The notes under the pieces: generated by a model
What the model was told of the DNA's origin: nothing
What the model saw: only the letters and a program-made list of their open reading frames with translations
Databases searched by the model: none
Source of the DNA: Adlercreutzia equolifaciens DSM 19450
Lineage (GTDB): Bacteria > Actinomycetota > Coriobacteriia > Coriobacteriales > Eggerthellaceae
Length of the DNA stretch: 64,000 nt
NCBI RefSeq assembly: GCF_000478885.1
Contig: NC_022567.1
Span: forward strand, 744,001-808,000
Reading direction: 5' to 3'
In this document: positions 50,085 through 59,169 of the stretch, piece by piece
Numbering within the stretch: the first letter of the stretch is position 1
How the letters are laid out: each line of letters begins with the position of its first letter
Position numbers and translations under genes: made by a program

Positions 50085-51233
50085 ATGACCAACGAACTGA
50101 CCGATCTCACGAACATTCCCGCCCCGACGCTCACGCTCGATCCCGTAAGCGACGGCGAGGTGGCCGAGGCCTCCATCATCGAGGTGGACCCGCCCGCCGC
50201 GCCCAGCCTCGCCGACTCGCTTTCCGCCGAAGAGCTGGCCCAGGTGGACGCCTTCGCCCAGCAGATCGACATCGCGAACTCCCAGCAGGTGCTCACCTTC
50301 GGCGCCGGCGCCCAGAAGAAGATGGCGTCGTTCTCGGAGACGGCGCTCGCGAAGGTGCGCACCCAGGATTTGGGTGAGGCGGGCGATCTTATCGCCGGGG
50401 TAGTGACCGAGCTCAAGAACTTCGACGTTGATGACGACGACAAGGGCTTCTTCGGCCTGTTCAAGAAGTCGGCGAACAAGATCACGTCGCTCAAGGCCCG
50501 CTACGACACCGCCGAGGCCAACGTCGACAAGATCGCCAAGACCCTCGAGGGCCATCAGGTGCAGCTCATGAAGGACGCGGCCACGCTCGACAAGCTCTAC
50601 GAGCTGAACCTCACCTACTTCAAGGAGCTGACCATGTACCTTCTGGCCGGCCGTCAGCGCCTGGCCGAGGTGCGCGAGGGCGAGCTGGCCGAGCTGTCCG
50701 CCAGGGCTCAGGCCTCCGGCTCCACCGAGGACGCCGAGGCGGTGCAGAAACTCGCCGCTGCGTGCAACCGCTTCGAGAAGAAGCTGTCGGATCTGGATCT
50801 GTCCCGCACCGTGGCCATGCAAATGGCGCCGCAGATCCGTCTCGTGCAGAACAACGAGATGCTCATGATCGAGAAGATCCAGACGACGCTCGTGAACACC
50901 ATTCCTCTGTGGAAGAGCCAGATGCTGCTGGCGCTGGGGCTCGCCAACAACGAGGCGGCGCTCAAAGCCCAGTCGGCCGTCACCGACATGACCAACGAGC
51001 TTCTGCGCAAGAACGCCGAGAAGTTGAAATCTTCCACCGTGGAGGTGGCCCGCGAGTCCGAGCGCGGCATCGTGGACATCGAGACGTTGAAGGCCACCAA
51101 CGAGAACCTCATCCAGACCTTCGATGAGGTTATGAAGATCCAGGCCGAGGGCCGCGCCAAGCGCGCCGAGGCCGAGGCGGAGATGCGCCGCATGGAAGCC
51201 GAGCTGCGCCAGAAACTGCTGGAAGTCAAATAG
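50085..51233 (+). CDS. telA: Toxic anion resistance protein, TelA family
   Basis: 382 residues, GAAAGGATGCCCC before ATG. Mostly helical; conserved segments FGAGAQKKMASFSETALAKV, AKTLEGHQVQLMKDAATLDK, YLLAGRQRLAE and MQMAPQIRLVQNNEMLMIEK. The family is linked to tellurite and other anion resistance and to envelope stress. It forms a pair with xpaC. Both were probably next to ruvX before or after the island was inserted; which side is ancestral cannot be told. Confidence 0.9.
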   Translation: MTNELTDLTNIPAPTLTLDPVSDGEVAEASIIEVDPPAAPSLADSLSAEELAQVDAFAQQIDIANSQQVLTFGAGAQKKMASFSETALAKVRTQDLGEAGDLIAGVVTELKNFDVDDDDKGFFGLFKKSANKITSLKARYDTAEANVDKIAKTLEGHQVQLMKDAATLDKLYELNLTYFKELTMYLLAGRQRLAEVREGELAELSARAQASGSTEDAEAVQKLAAACNRFEKKLSDLDLSRTVAMQMAPQIRLVQNNEMLMIEKIQTTLVNTIPLWKSQMLLALGLANNEAALKAQSAVTDMTNELLRKNAEKLKSSTVEVARESERGIVDIETLKATNENLIQTFDEVMKIQAEGRAKRAEAEAEMRRMEAELRQKLLEVK

Positions 51234-51265
51234 TCGAAAGGCGAGACGCCGTAGGGATATCCCCC

Positions 51266-51348
51266 CGTAGGGGCTGACCTTGGTCAGCCCTCGCGAGCGG
51301 GACAATAGTGCGCGACAAAAGAAGGGTGACCAAGGTCGCCCCCTACGG
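51266..51348. repeat. Paired palindromic repeat (CGTAGGGG family)
   Basis: CGTAGGGGCTGACC-TT-GGTCAGCCC, a 31-bp middle, then GGTGACC-AA-GGTCGCC and CCCCTACG inverted. Outer ends are inverted copies. Same layout as 4735-4817. Confidence 0.75.
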
Positions 51349-51377
51349 ATTGGGGTTGTGCGAGAAAAGGAGCCAGT

Positions 51378-51794
51378 ATGCGCGTGATGGCGCTGGATAT
51401 CGGGGAAGTGCGCGTGGGGGTGGCGGTGAGCGACCCGGGCGAGCGCGTGGCAAGTCCGGTGTGCGTGATGCCCGCCGCCGAGGTGACCGGTTGCGCCAAG
51501 CCCTTCCGCCGGCTTCTGGAAGACTGGGAGCCGGAGCTGCTCGTCTGCGGGCTGCCCCGCACGCTCGCCGGCGAGGAGGGCCCCCAGGCGGCCCGCATTC
51601 GCAAGGAGGCCGCGCGCATCAGCGACGCCTGCGGCATTCCTCACGTTTTCGCAGATGAACGGCTCAGCTCGGCCGAGGCCAAGCGGAGTTTGCGTGAAAA
51701 GGGTCTGACTGAGAAGGAGATGCGCGGCAAGGTTGATATGATAGCCGCAAGTCTGTTTTTGCAATCTTGGCTCGACGAGCGTGCCTGCGCTTGA
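51378..51794 (+). CDS. ruvX: Holliday junction resolvase-like protein RuvX/YqgF
   Basis: 138 residues, GGAGCCAGT before ATG. RNase H-like fold: MALDIGEVRVGVAVSDP at the start, LLVCGLPRTLAGEEGPQAA in the middle and FADERLSSAEAKRSL and KVDMIAASLFLQSWL at the end, with the acidic residues Asp6, Glu/Asp of DERLSS and Asp of VDMIAA. Needed for pre-16S rRNA 5' processing in E. coli. It is followed by mltG, a common pair. Confidence 0.93.
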   Translation: MRVMALDIGEVRVGVAVSDPGERVASPVCVMPAAEVTGCAKPFRRLLEDWEPELLVCGLPRTLAGEEGPQAARIRKEAARISDACGIPHVFADERLSSAEAKRSLREKGLTEKEMRGKVDMIAASLFLQSWLDERACA

Positions 51795-51844
51795 GGTATT
51801 CGCGGGGCTAATCGCCGGGCCGTTTCGTAGAGAAAGGCCGCACC

Positions 51845-53065
51845 TTGGCTCTCCATGGCAAGAAGGTCACCTATTCGTCCCACTCCTCTCGCGCCGCCCG
51901 GGCGGCGCACGCCAAGGGGGATCGGGAGTTCCGCACCTACGACACGAGCGCCATCATGCCGAAGAAGTCGCCGGCGCCCTTCATTTGCTTGGGCATCGTG
52001 GCCGTCGTCGTCATTGCGGCCGTGTGCTTCTTCGCCTTCCGCGGTTGCGCCGGCTCGCAAGTGGAACTGCTCGCGCCTGGCCAGTCGGCGGAGGTGACCA
52101 TCACGGAGGGGGAGACCGCCTCCTCCATCGGCGACGCGCTCGTGGCCGCGCGCCTCATCGGCAGCTCGCGGGAGTTCACCGACGAGGTCACGCGCCTGGA
52201 AGCCGCCTCGGCGCTCATTCCCGGCACCTACACCTTCCAGGGCGGCAGCACCCCCGAGGAGCTGGTGCGTGCCATCATGGCCGGCCCCGCCCAGGTGGGC
52301 GACACGCTCGCCGTGCCCGAGGACATCACCCGTGCGGAGCTGTCCGAGCTGGTGGCGAGCGTCACGGGCGGCCGCATCACCGCCGAGGCCTTCCTCGCCG
52401 CTTCCGAGAACGCGAGCGCCTATGCGGCCGACTACGCGTTTCTGGAAAGCGCCGGCGAGAACTCGCTGGAGGGCTTCCTGTTCCCCAAGACCTACGCCGT
52501 GACCGAGGACATGGATGCCGAGGCCGTCGTGCGCATGATGCTCGACCAGTTCGGCACGGAGACCGCCAGCATCTTCGGCGACTTCGCCAACAGCTACCCG
52601 GCGAGCCAGGGGCTCACGCTGTACCAGGCGGTGAACCTGGCCTCCATCGTCGCCAAGGAATCCACCGGCGACCAGGAGGTGCGCGATCATGTGGCCGGGG
52701 TGTTCTACAACCGCCTCGCCTCCGATCGGCCCTACCTGGAATCCGACGCCACCACGGCCTACGAGGTGGGCCGCGAGCCCACGGCCGAGGAGGTGCACGC
52801 CGAGACGCCCTACAGCACCTACGCGAATGCGGGCCTGCCTCCGACGCCCATCTGCTCGCCGGGCCTCGAGAGCCTCACCGCCGTGTGCGAGCCGACCCAA
52901 ACCGAGGACATGTTCTTCTACTTCTATCCCGATGCCGACGGCAACATGCAGGCGGCGTTCAGCAAGACCTACGAGGAGCATCAGCAGGCCATCGCCGATA
53001 ATTCCAACGCTGGTGGCGCCGACGGGTCGGGCGATGCTGCAGCCGGTGAAGGCGCGGCCGCCTAA
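51845..53065 (+). CDS. mltG: Endolytic peptidoglycan transglycosylase MltG
   Basis: 406 residues from TTG 51845 (GAGAAAGGCCGCACC before it); the nearest ATG at 51855 is out of frame. A cytoplasmic N-terminus of ~45 residues, one membrane helix (FICLGIVAVVVIAAVCFFAF), a LysM-like subdomain (~85-180) and the YceG catalytic domain with the catalytic Glu in NLASIVAKEST, then the typical PYSTYANAGLPPTPICSPG and YFYPDADGN. It cuts nascent glycan strands. Tail is Ala/Gly/Asp-rich. Confidence 0.92.
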   Translation: MALHGKKVTYSSHSSRAARAAHAKGDREFRTYDTSAIMPKKSPAPFICLGIVAVVVIAAVCFFAFRGCAGSQVELLAPGQSAEVTITEGETASSIGDALVAARLIGSSREFTDEVTRLEAASALIPGTYTFQGGSTPEELVRAIMAGPAQVGDTLAVPEDITRAELSELVASVTGGRITAEAFLAASENASAYAADYAFLESAGENSLEGFLFPKTYAVTEDMDAEAVVRMMLDQFGTETASIFGDFANSYPASQGLTLYQAVNLASIVAKESTGDQEVRDHVAGVFYNRLASDRPYLESDATTAYEVGREPTAEEVHAETPYSTYANAGLPPTPICSPGLESLTAVCEPTQTEDMFFYFYPDADGNMQAAFSKTYEEHQQAIADNSNAGGADGSGDAAAGEGAAA

Positions 53066-53095
53066 GGGCGCCCTTTCGGTCTTCAGGTGCGACCC

Positions 53096-53728
53096 ATGGC
53101 GCTTCTCACCCCCGATCGCTATTTCTCGCGCATCAGCGCCATCGATATCGAGCGCGATTTGCTCGGGTGCGGCCTGACTCATGTGCTGCTCGACATCGAC
53201 AATACCGTGCGCGCCCGGGATACGGGATGCGTGCCGCGCGATGTGGGGATGTGGCTCGGTCGGGCGCGGGAGGCCGGGGTGAGCTTCTGTTTGCTCTCGA
53301 ACAACTGGCATGCCGACGTGTACCGATTCGCCGGCGAGCTGGAGCTGCCCATCGTGGCCAAGGCCTTAAAGCCGCTGCCGCCGGCGTTTCTCGCGGCTCG
53401 GCGGAAGATCGGGGGAGCCGCCGCCGACACGGTCGTTGTTGGCGATCAGCTGGCGACCGATGTGCTGGGAGCCCATCTGACGGGCATGAAGGCCTATATG
53501 CTGCAGCCGTTGGTCGAGCAGGATCTGCCCCACACGCTGCTGCTGCGCAACGTCGAGCGGGCTATTTTGGGAGATCGCAAGCCGGAGCCGGCAATCAATA
53601 TCGCGGAATGCGAGGCGAGCCGTTCCGCGGCGCGCCGCGGACAAGGAAGCGCCCCGCGCCGCTTCGGGCAGGGCGCGCAGCGCGGGGTCGAAGGGGCCTC
53701 GCGCGAAACGGGAAGGGAATCGCTGTGA
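53096..53728 (+). CDS. yqeG: YqeG-family HAD phosphatase
   Basis: 210 residues from ATG 53096 (an in-frame GTG lies 9 bp upstream). HAD motifs: LLDIDNTVRARD (nucleophile Asp), LLSNNW (motif II), Lys in AKALKPLPPAF and VGDQLATDVLGAHLTGM (motif III/IV). Related to GEP4/YqeG phosphatases; in Firmicutes it precedes aroE as here. The C-terminal ~50 residues are Arg/Gly-rich and probably disordered. The stop overlaps the aroE start (GTGA). Confidence 0.88.
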   Translation: MALLTPDRYFSRISAIDIERDLLGCGLTHVLLDIDNTVRARDTGCVPRDVGMWLGRAREAGVSFCLLSNNWHADVYRFAGELELPIVAKALKPLPPAFLAARRKIGGAAADTVVVGDQLATDVLGAHLTGMKAYMLQPLVEQDLPHTLLLRNVERAILGDRKPEPAINIAECEASRSAARRGQGSAPRRFGQGAQRGVEGASRETGRESL

Positions 53729-54654
53729 GCGAGAAGCTGTATGTGCTGGGGCACCCGGTGAGCCATTCGAAATCGCCGGTCATGTACAACGCCGTCTACG
53801 AGAAGGCGGGGCTGCCCTGGCATTACGGTCTCATGGATGTGCCGACGGCGCCCGAGGCCGAGGCGTTCCTTGCGGCTCGCGACTTCCTTTCCATCAACAT
53901 CACCACGCCCTATAAGCCCGAGGCTTTCGCTGCCGCCGATGTGCGGGCCGCCTCGGCCACGCTCGCTCACGGGGCCAACGTGCTCGTGAACAAGGACGGG
54001 GCCCTTATCGCCTACAACACCGACGGCCAGGGCTGCGTGGCCTATTTGGAACGGGCCGGCGTCGATTTTCGCGGCGCGTCCGTCGTCGTTTGCGGCACGG
54101 GGCCGACCTCCCTCTCCATCCTGCACGCCGTGGCCCAGGCGGGGCCGGATGAGGTGATCCTCATCGGCCGCGACAAGGCCAAGGCCCGCAACGTCATGCG
54201 CACCTACGCCGACGAGCTGGGGGCGATGGTCGGACGGGTGGTGGACATGCCCGCCTTCAAGGAAGGGCACCTGAGCTTTTCCGAGGTGTACAAGCAGGTG
54301 GGCTTCAAGTTCGGCAGCTACGCCACGTCGCGGCAGGCCATCGCGGGCGCGGACATCATCATCGACGCCACGCCGCTCGGCATGAAGGCGGGCGATCCGG
54401 CCCCCTTCGACACGGCGCTTCTGAGCGCGGACCAGACGGTGTTCGACGTGGTGTACGGCCACGGCGAGACGGCGCTGGCCCGGGCGGCCCGGGCGGCGGG
54501 GTGCCGGTTTTTCGACGGTGCCGGCATGCTCGTCGGCCAGGCCGTGGTCACGGTGGGCATCCTGCGCGACATCACCGGCGAGGCGGCCCTCGACATCCCC
54601 GAGGACGAGCTGTTCGCCCTTATGGCCCAGGCGGCCGGGTTTAATCTCGCCTAA
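53725..54654 (+). CDS. aroE: Shikimate dehydrogenase
   Basis: 309 residues from GTG 53725, overlapping the yqeG stop by 4 bp. Substrate site GHPVSHSKSPVMYNAVYEKA, catalytic Lys in NITTPYKPEAF, NTDGQGCVAYLE, NADP-binding CGTGPTSLSILHAV, ATPLGMKAGD, and FDGAGMLVGQAV at the end. It reduces 3-dehydroshikimate with NADPH. A ~20-residue insert around FKEGHLSFSEVYKQVGFKFG makes it longer than E. coli AroE (272). Confidence 0.92.
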   Translation: MSEKLYVLGHPVSHSKSPVMYNAVYEKAGLPWHYGLMDVPTAPEAEAFLAARDFLSINITTPYKPEAFAAADVRAASATLAHGANVLVNKDGALIAYNTDGQGCVAYLERAGVDFRGASVVVCGTGPTSLSILHAVAQAGPDEVILIGRDKAKARNVMRTYADELGAMVGRVVDMPAFKEGHLSFSEVYKQVGFKFGSYATSRQAIAGADIIIDATPLGMKAGDPAPFDTALLSADQTVFDVVYGHGETALARAARAAGCRFFDGAGMLVGQAVVTVGILRDITGEAALDIPEDELFALMAQAAGFNLA

Positions 54655-54774
54655 GGCCCCTCGGGCGCGCGGGGATTTGGCGGCCGAGATGCCTTTGGCC
54701 CCATAGGCGGCGCGGCGCTGTCCTGTTATCATAGCGGCAATGGAAAACACCCTAGCTCGAAAGGTCGCGCCATA

Positions 54775-56214
54775 ATGAACCGCACTAAGATCGCCCAGCT
54801 CTACGCCGATGCCGACGCCTTCGCCGGGAAGACCGTCACCGTCGCCGGTTGGGTCAAGTCAGTCCGCGATATGAAGAACTTCGGCTTCGTCACGTTGAAC
54901 GACGGCAGCTGCTTCAAGGACTTGCAAGTGGTCATGGACCGCGCGACGCTGGAAAACTACGACGAGATTGCGCACCAGAACGTGTCGGCGGCTCTCGTGT
55001 GCGAAGGCGTGTTGAAGCTGACGCCGGACGCCCCGCAGCCCTTCGAGCTTGCCGCCGAGAGCATTCGCGTCGAGGGCGCCTCGGCTCCCGACTACCCGCT
55101 GCAGAAGAAGCGCGCCACGCCGGAGTTCCTGCGCACCCAGCAGCATCTGCGGCCGCGCACGAACCTGTTCCGCGCCGTGTTCCGCATCCGCTCGGTGGCC
55201 GCCGCCTCCATCCACCGCTTCTTCCAAGACCGCGGGTTCGTCTATGTGCACACGCCCATCATCACAGCGAGCGACTGCGAAGGGGCCGGCGAGATGTTCC
55301 GCGTGACCACCATCGACCCGGCCCAGGTACCGCTCGTGAGCGAGGAGGCTGCCGCGGCCTCGGACGGCGCGCTTGTGGCCGGCGAGGTGGATTGGAGCGC
55401 CGACTTCTTCGGCAAGCCCGCCTCGCTCACCGTGTCCGGCCAGCTGAACGCCGAGAACTTCGCCATGGCCTTCGGGGATGTGTACACGTTCGGCCCCACT
55501 TTCCGCGCGGAGAACTCCAACACGGCGCGCCATGCCGCCGAGTTCTGGATGGTGGAGCCCGAGATTGCCTTCGCCGACCTTGAGGACGATATGGAACTGG
55601 CCGAGAGCATGCTCAAGTACGTCATCCGCGACGTGATGGAGCGCTGCCCCGACGAGCTGGCCATGTTGAACAAGTTCGTCGACAAGGGGCTTCTCGAGCG
55701 CCTGGACCATGTGGCCTCCTCCGACTTTGCGCGCGTCACCTACACCGAGGCCATCGATATCCTGCTCGCGGCGCAAGCGGCCGGACGCGCCTTCGAGTAT
55801 CCCGTTGAATGGGGCATCGACTTGCAGACCGAGCACGAGCGGTTCCTCACCGAGGAGCACTTCGGTCGCCCGACGTTCGTGATCGACTATCCCGTCGGCA
55901 TCAAGGCCTTCTACATGCGCCTGAACGACGACGGGCGCACCGTGGCCGCCATGGACTGCCTCGTGCCGGGCATCGGGGAAATCGTGGGCGGCTCCCAGCG
56001 CGAGGAGCGCCTGGAAGTGCTCGAGCGGCGCATCGCCGAGCTGGACATGGACGCCGAGCAGTACCGGGCGTATCTGGACTTGCGCCGTTTCGGCACCTGC
56101 CAGCACGCGGGCTTCGGGCTCGGGTTCGAGCGCTTGGTGATGTACCTCACGGGCGTGAGCAATATCCGCGACGTCATCCCGCACCCGCGCACGGTGGGCA
56201 ACGCCGAGTTCTAA
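54775..56214 (+). CDS. asnS: Asparaginyl-tRNA synthetase
   Basis: 479 residues; TCGAAAGGTCGCGCCATA precedes ATG and a TATCAT -10 lies ~45 bp upstream. N-terminal OB-fold anticodon-binding domain (VTVAGWVKSVRDMKNFGFVT), then class II motifs 2 (TFRAENSNTARHAAEFWMVE) and 3 (GFGLGFERLVMYLTGVSNIR). Charges tRNA-Asn. Distinguished from AspS and from archaeal-type by FWMVEPE and the absence of the AspS GAD insert. Unrelated to its aro neighbours. Confidence 0.94.
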   Translation: MNRTKIAQLYADADAFAGKTVTVAGWVKSVRDMKNFGFVTLNDGSCFKDLQVVMDRATLENYDEIAHQNVSAALVCEGVLKLTPDAPQPFELAAESIRVEGASAPDYPLQKKRATPEFLRTQQHLRPRTNLFRAVFRIRSVAAASIHRFFQDRGFVYVHTPIITASDCEGAGEMFRVTTIDPAQVPLVSEEAAAASDGALVAGEVDWSADFFGKPASLTVSGQLNAENFAMAFGDVYTFGPTFRAENSNTARHAAEFWMVEPEIAFADLEDDMELAESMLKYVIRDVMERCPDELAMLNKFVDKGLLERLDHVASSDFARVTYTEAIDILLAAQAAGRAFEYPVEWGIDLQTEHERFLTEEHFGRPTFVIDYPVGIKAFYMRLNDDGRTVAAMDCLVPGIGEIVGGSQREERLEVLERRIAELDMDAEQYRAYLDLRRFGTCQHAGFGLGFERLVMYLTGVSNIRDVIPHPRTVGNAEF

Positions 56215-56345
56215 GAGGGCTCAGGGGCCGCTTCCGCCCGCACTTTACCGTCCCGAAACGGTCGGGTGCCTCTGCGTGCGCTACAATGGGTGCCGATCTG
56301 TCTCGGGCGCCCTCTGTCGGCGCGCCCTGCGAGAAAGCTGCGTCT

Positions 56346-57512
56346 ATGGAATACATCACTGCCGGAGAAAGTCACGGGCCGAATCTTACGGCCATCGTGA
56401 CGGGCGTGCCGGCCGGCCTGCCCGTGTCCGTCGATCACATCAACTCCGATCTGGCCCGCCGCCAGGCCGGCTACGGGCGCGGCGGCCGCATGGCCATCGA
56501 GAAGGATACGGTGCGCGTCACGAGCGGCATCCGCTTCGGTCGCACCATCGGCAGTCCCATTGCGCTTGAGGTGGCCAACCGCGATTGGGAGAACTGGACG
56601 GAGCGTATGGCCGCCTTCGGCGAGGCGCCGCGCGACTTGGTGCGCGAGGTGACGCCCCGGCCGGGGCATGCCGACTTGGTGGGCGCCTTGCGCACGAACA
56701 CCGATGACTGCCGCAACATCCTGGAGCGCGCGAGCGCCCGGGAGACGGCGGCCCGGGTGGCCGCGGCCGGCGTGGCGCGCGAGTTTCTGGCGGCGCTCGG
56801 CGTGGAAGTGATGTCGTACGTGGTGTCGGTGGGAGATGCGGCCATGCCCGAGGAGACGATGGCCGACGTCGCCGAGCACAAGCCGCTCGACATCGAGCTT
56901 TCGGAGATGCGCTGCCCGGACGCGAAGGCGACCATCGCCATGAAGAAGGTCATCGACCGCGCGAAGTCCGACGGCGAGAGCTTGGGCGGCACCTTCCGCA
57001 TCGTAGTCTGCGGGCTTGCGCCGGGGCTCGGCACCTACGCCACGGGCGCCGATCGGCTCACCTCGCGGCTGGGCGCGGCGCTCTTTTCCATCCCCGCCAT
57101 CAAGGGCGTGGAATTCGGCCTCGGTTTTCAGGCAGCCGCGCGTCCTGGGTCGCAGGTGCACGACCCCATCGTGCTCGCCGACGGCGAGTTCCGCCGCACG
57201 TCGAACAACGCCGGCGGCTTAGAGGGCGGCATGACCACGGGAATGCCGCTCGTGATCACGGCGGCCATGAAGCCCATCCCGACGCTCATGACGCCGCTGG
57301 AAACGGTGAACCTGGACACGCTCTGCGTGGAGGAGGCGTCGAAGGAGCGCTCGGACGTGTGCGCGGTGCCGGCGGCGGCCGTGGTGGCCGAGGGCGAGGT
57401 GGCCTTCGCGCTGGCGAACGCCTACTTGGAGGCCTTCGGCGACACCTGCATGGCCGACATCAAGGCGAACATCAAGGCCTACAAGGCGCGGCTGCGCACC
57501 ATGGGGCGCTAA
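56346..57512 (+). CDS. aroC: Chorismate synthase
   Basis: 388 residues from ATG 56346 (GAGAAAGCTGCGTCT before it); the long frame upstream lies inside asnS. AroC signatures: YITAGESHGPNLTAIVTGVP, RRQAGYGRGGRMAIE, the catalytic His in RPGHADLVG, ARETAARVAAAGVAREFL, SNNAGGLEGGMTTGMPL and the C-terminal AVPAAAVVAEGEVAFALA. It converts EPSP to chorismate with reduced FMN. A TACAAT -10 lies about 60 bp upstream. First gene of aroC-K-B-Q. Confidence 0.95.
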   Translation: MEYITAGESHGPNLTAIVTGVPAGLPVSVDHINSDLARRQAGYGRGGRMAIEKDTVRVTSGIRFGRTIGSPIALEVANRDWENWTERMAAFGEAPRDLVREVTPRPGHADLVGALRTNTDDCRNILERASARETAARVAAAGVAREFLAALGVEVMSYVVSVGDAAMPEETMADVAEHKPLDIELSEMRCPDAKATIAMKKVIDRAKSDGESLGGTFRIVVCGLAPGLGTYATGADRLTSRLGAALFSIPAIKGVEFGLGFQAAARPGSQVHDPIVLADGEFRRTSNNAGGLEGGMTTGMPLVITAAMKPIPTLMTPLETVNLDTLCVEEASKERSDVCAVPAAAVVAEGEVAFALANAYLEAFGDTCMADIKANIKAYKARLRTMGR

Positions 57513-57513
57513 G

Positions 57514-58062
57514 ATGGCAGAACGCATGGAGCTGACCCGCCCGGTCTTTTTCGTCGGGTTCATGGGCGCCGGCAAGACGTCGGTGGCCCGGCGCCTCGCC
57601 CGCACGTGCGGCGTGGCCTCGGTGGACATGGATACCTACATCGAGCGCCGCGAGGGCAAGAAGGTGAAGGAGATCTTCGCCGAGGGCGGCGAGGAGGGCT
57701 TCCGCGCCATCGAGACGGACGTGCTGCGCGAGCTGGGCGCCAAGCCCGACCCTTTGCTCATCTCCTGCGGCGGCGGCGTGGTGGTCACGCCGGCCAACCA
57801 CGACGTCTTCCGCGAGGCCGGCTTCGTGGTGTATCTGGAAGTGACCGCCGACGAGGCCGCCAGCCGCATCAGCGATACGTCCACCCGGCCTTTGTTCCAG
57901 AACCTGGAAGCGGCCCGGGCCCGCTGCGAGGAGCGCCTGCCGCTGTACGAGGCGGTGGCCGATGTGCGCGTGAGCACCGCCGGCAAATCGGTGCCGGCCA
58001 TCGCGCGGGAAGTGCAGCGCATTTTGGAAAAGGAGGGAATCCTGTGCCCGCAACAAAGATAG
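57514..58062 (+). CDS. aroK: Shikimate kinase
   Basis: 182 residues, 1 bp after aroC. P-loop VGFMGAGKTSVARRLA (~13-28), shikimate-binding DMDTYIERREG, Arg in FRAIETDVLRE, the GGG motif ISCGGGVVV, and the lid Arg STRPLFQN. It phosphorylates shikimate at the 3-hydroxyl using ATP. The end overlaps aroB by 19 bp. Confidence 0.94.
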   Translation: MAERMELTRPVFFVGFMGAGKTSVARRLARTCGVASVDMDTYIERREGKKVKEIFAEGGEEGFRAIETDVLRELGAKPDPLLISCGGGVVVTPANHDVFREAGFVVYLEVTADEAASRISDTSTRPLFQNLEAARARCEERLPLYEAVADVRVSTAGKSVPAIAREVQRILEKEGILCPQQR

Positions 58063-59165
58063 TGGTCAACATCCCCGGCGAGACGCCCTACGACGTGCGC
58101 ATCGGCGCTACGGTGCTCGCCGGCCTCGGCGAGTCGGTGCGGCGGCTCGATGGCGTGGGAGACGCGCCGCACCTGCTCGTCCTCACCGATTCCAACGTGG
58201 GGCCGCTGTATCTGGAAGAGGCCAAGTCGTCGCTGAAGGCGGCGGGCTTCCGCGTGAGCGATATCGTCGTGCCCGCGGGGGAGGACTCGAAGTCGCTCGC
58301 GGTGGCCGGGGAGATCTGGTCGGCCATGGCATCGCTCGGGCTCACGCGCGACTGCGCCGTGGTGGCCCTCGGCGGCGGCGTCGTGGGCGACTTGGCTGGG
58401 TTCGTCGCCTCTACCTACATGCGGGGCATCCCGTTTGTGCAGGTGCCCACTTCGCTTCTGGCCATGGTGGATTCCTCGGTCGGCGGCAAGACCGGCGTGA
58501 ACCTTCCCGAGGGGAAGAACCTCGTGGGCACGTTCAAGCAGCCGGCCTACGTGTGCGCCTCCACGGCGGTGCTCGCCACGCTGGACGCGCGCGAGTGGGC
58601 CTGCGGCTGCGCCGAGATCGCCAAGGCGTCGGTGATCGATTCCGACGAGTTCTTCTTCTGGATGATGGATCATGCCAGCGCCCTGGAGGCGCGCGATCCG
58701 GTGGTGGTCACCGAGGCCATCGCGCGGTCGGTGGTGTTCAAGGCCAACATTGTGGCCGAGGACAAGACGGAGAGCCGTGGGGTGCGCGAGTGCCTGAACT
58801 ACGGGCACACTCTGGGACATGCGGTGGAGGCGCTCGCGGGCTATGGGACGTTCTCCCATGGGGCCGCCGTGGCCGAGGGCATGCGCTTCGCGGCGCGCCT
58901 CGGCGTGGATGTGGTGGGCACGTCGGCCGAGCTGGTGGATGCCCAGGACGAGCTTCTGGACGGGCTCGGGCTGCCGGCGCTTGGCTGGTCGGCGCCGGCC
59001 GATGAGATGCTGGCCGCCATGAAGCGCGACAAGAAGACCCGCGCCGGCGAGGTGCGCTTCGTGCTGCCCCGCGACATCGGCGACTGGGAACTGGTGGCGG
59101 TGCCTGACGATGTGATTTTGGAGCATCTGCGACGGTGGGAGGCTTCCAAGAACTCGTTACGTTGA
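58044..59165 (+). CDS. aroB: 3-dehydroquinate synthase
   Basis: 373 residues from GTG 58044, with AAGGAGG 8 bp upstream, inside the end of aroK. NAD-binding GGGVVGDLAGFVASTYMRGI, substrate site PTSLLAMVDSSVGGKTGVN, metal ligands in the region ECLNYGHTLGHAVEALAGYG and FSHGAAVAEGM, and Lys in KRDKKTRAGEVRFVLP. It converts DAHP to 3-dehydroquinate with catalytic NAD and Zn/Co. A long palindrome follows at once and separates it from aroQ. Confidence 0.94.
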   Translation: MPATKIVVNIPGETPYDVRIGATVLAGLGESVRRLDGVGDAPHLLVLTDSNVGPLYLEEAKSSLKAAGFRVSDIVVPAGEDSKSLAVAGEIWSAMASLGLTRDCAVVALGGGVVGDLAGFVASTYMRGIPFVQVPTSLLAMVDSSVGGKTGVNLPEGKNLVGTFKQPAYVCASTAVLATLDAREWACGCAEIAKASVIDSDEFFFWMMDHASALEARDPVVVTEAIARSVVFKANIVAEDKTESRGVRECLNYGHTLGHAVEALAGYGTFSHGAAVAEGMRFAARLGVDVVGTSAELVDAQDELLDGLGLPALGWSAPADEMLAAMKRDKKTRAGEVRFVLPRDIGDWELVAVPDDVILEHLRRWEASKNSLR

Positions 59166-59169
59166 CGGT

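Noticed and set aside
55809..56345. N-terminal extension of AroC
   Set aside because: The frame lies within asnS in another phase; family similarity begins at the ATG at 56346.
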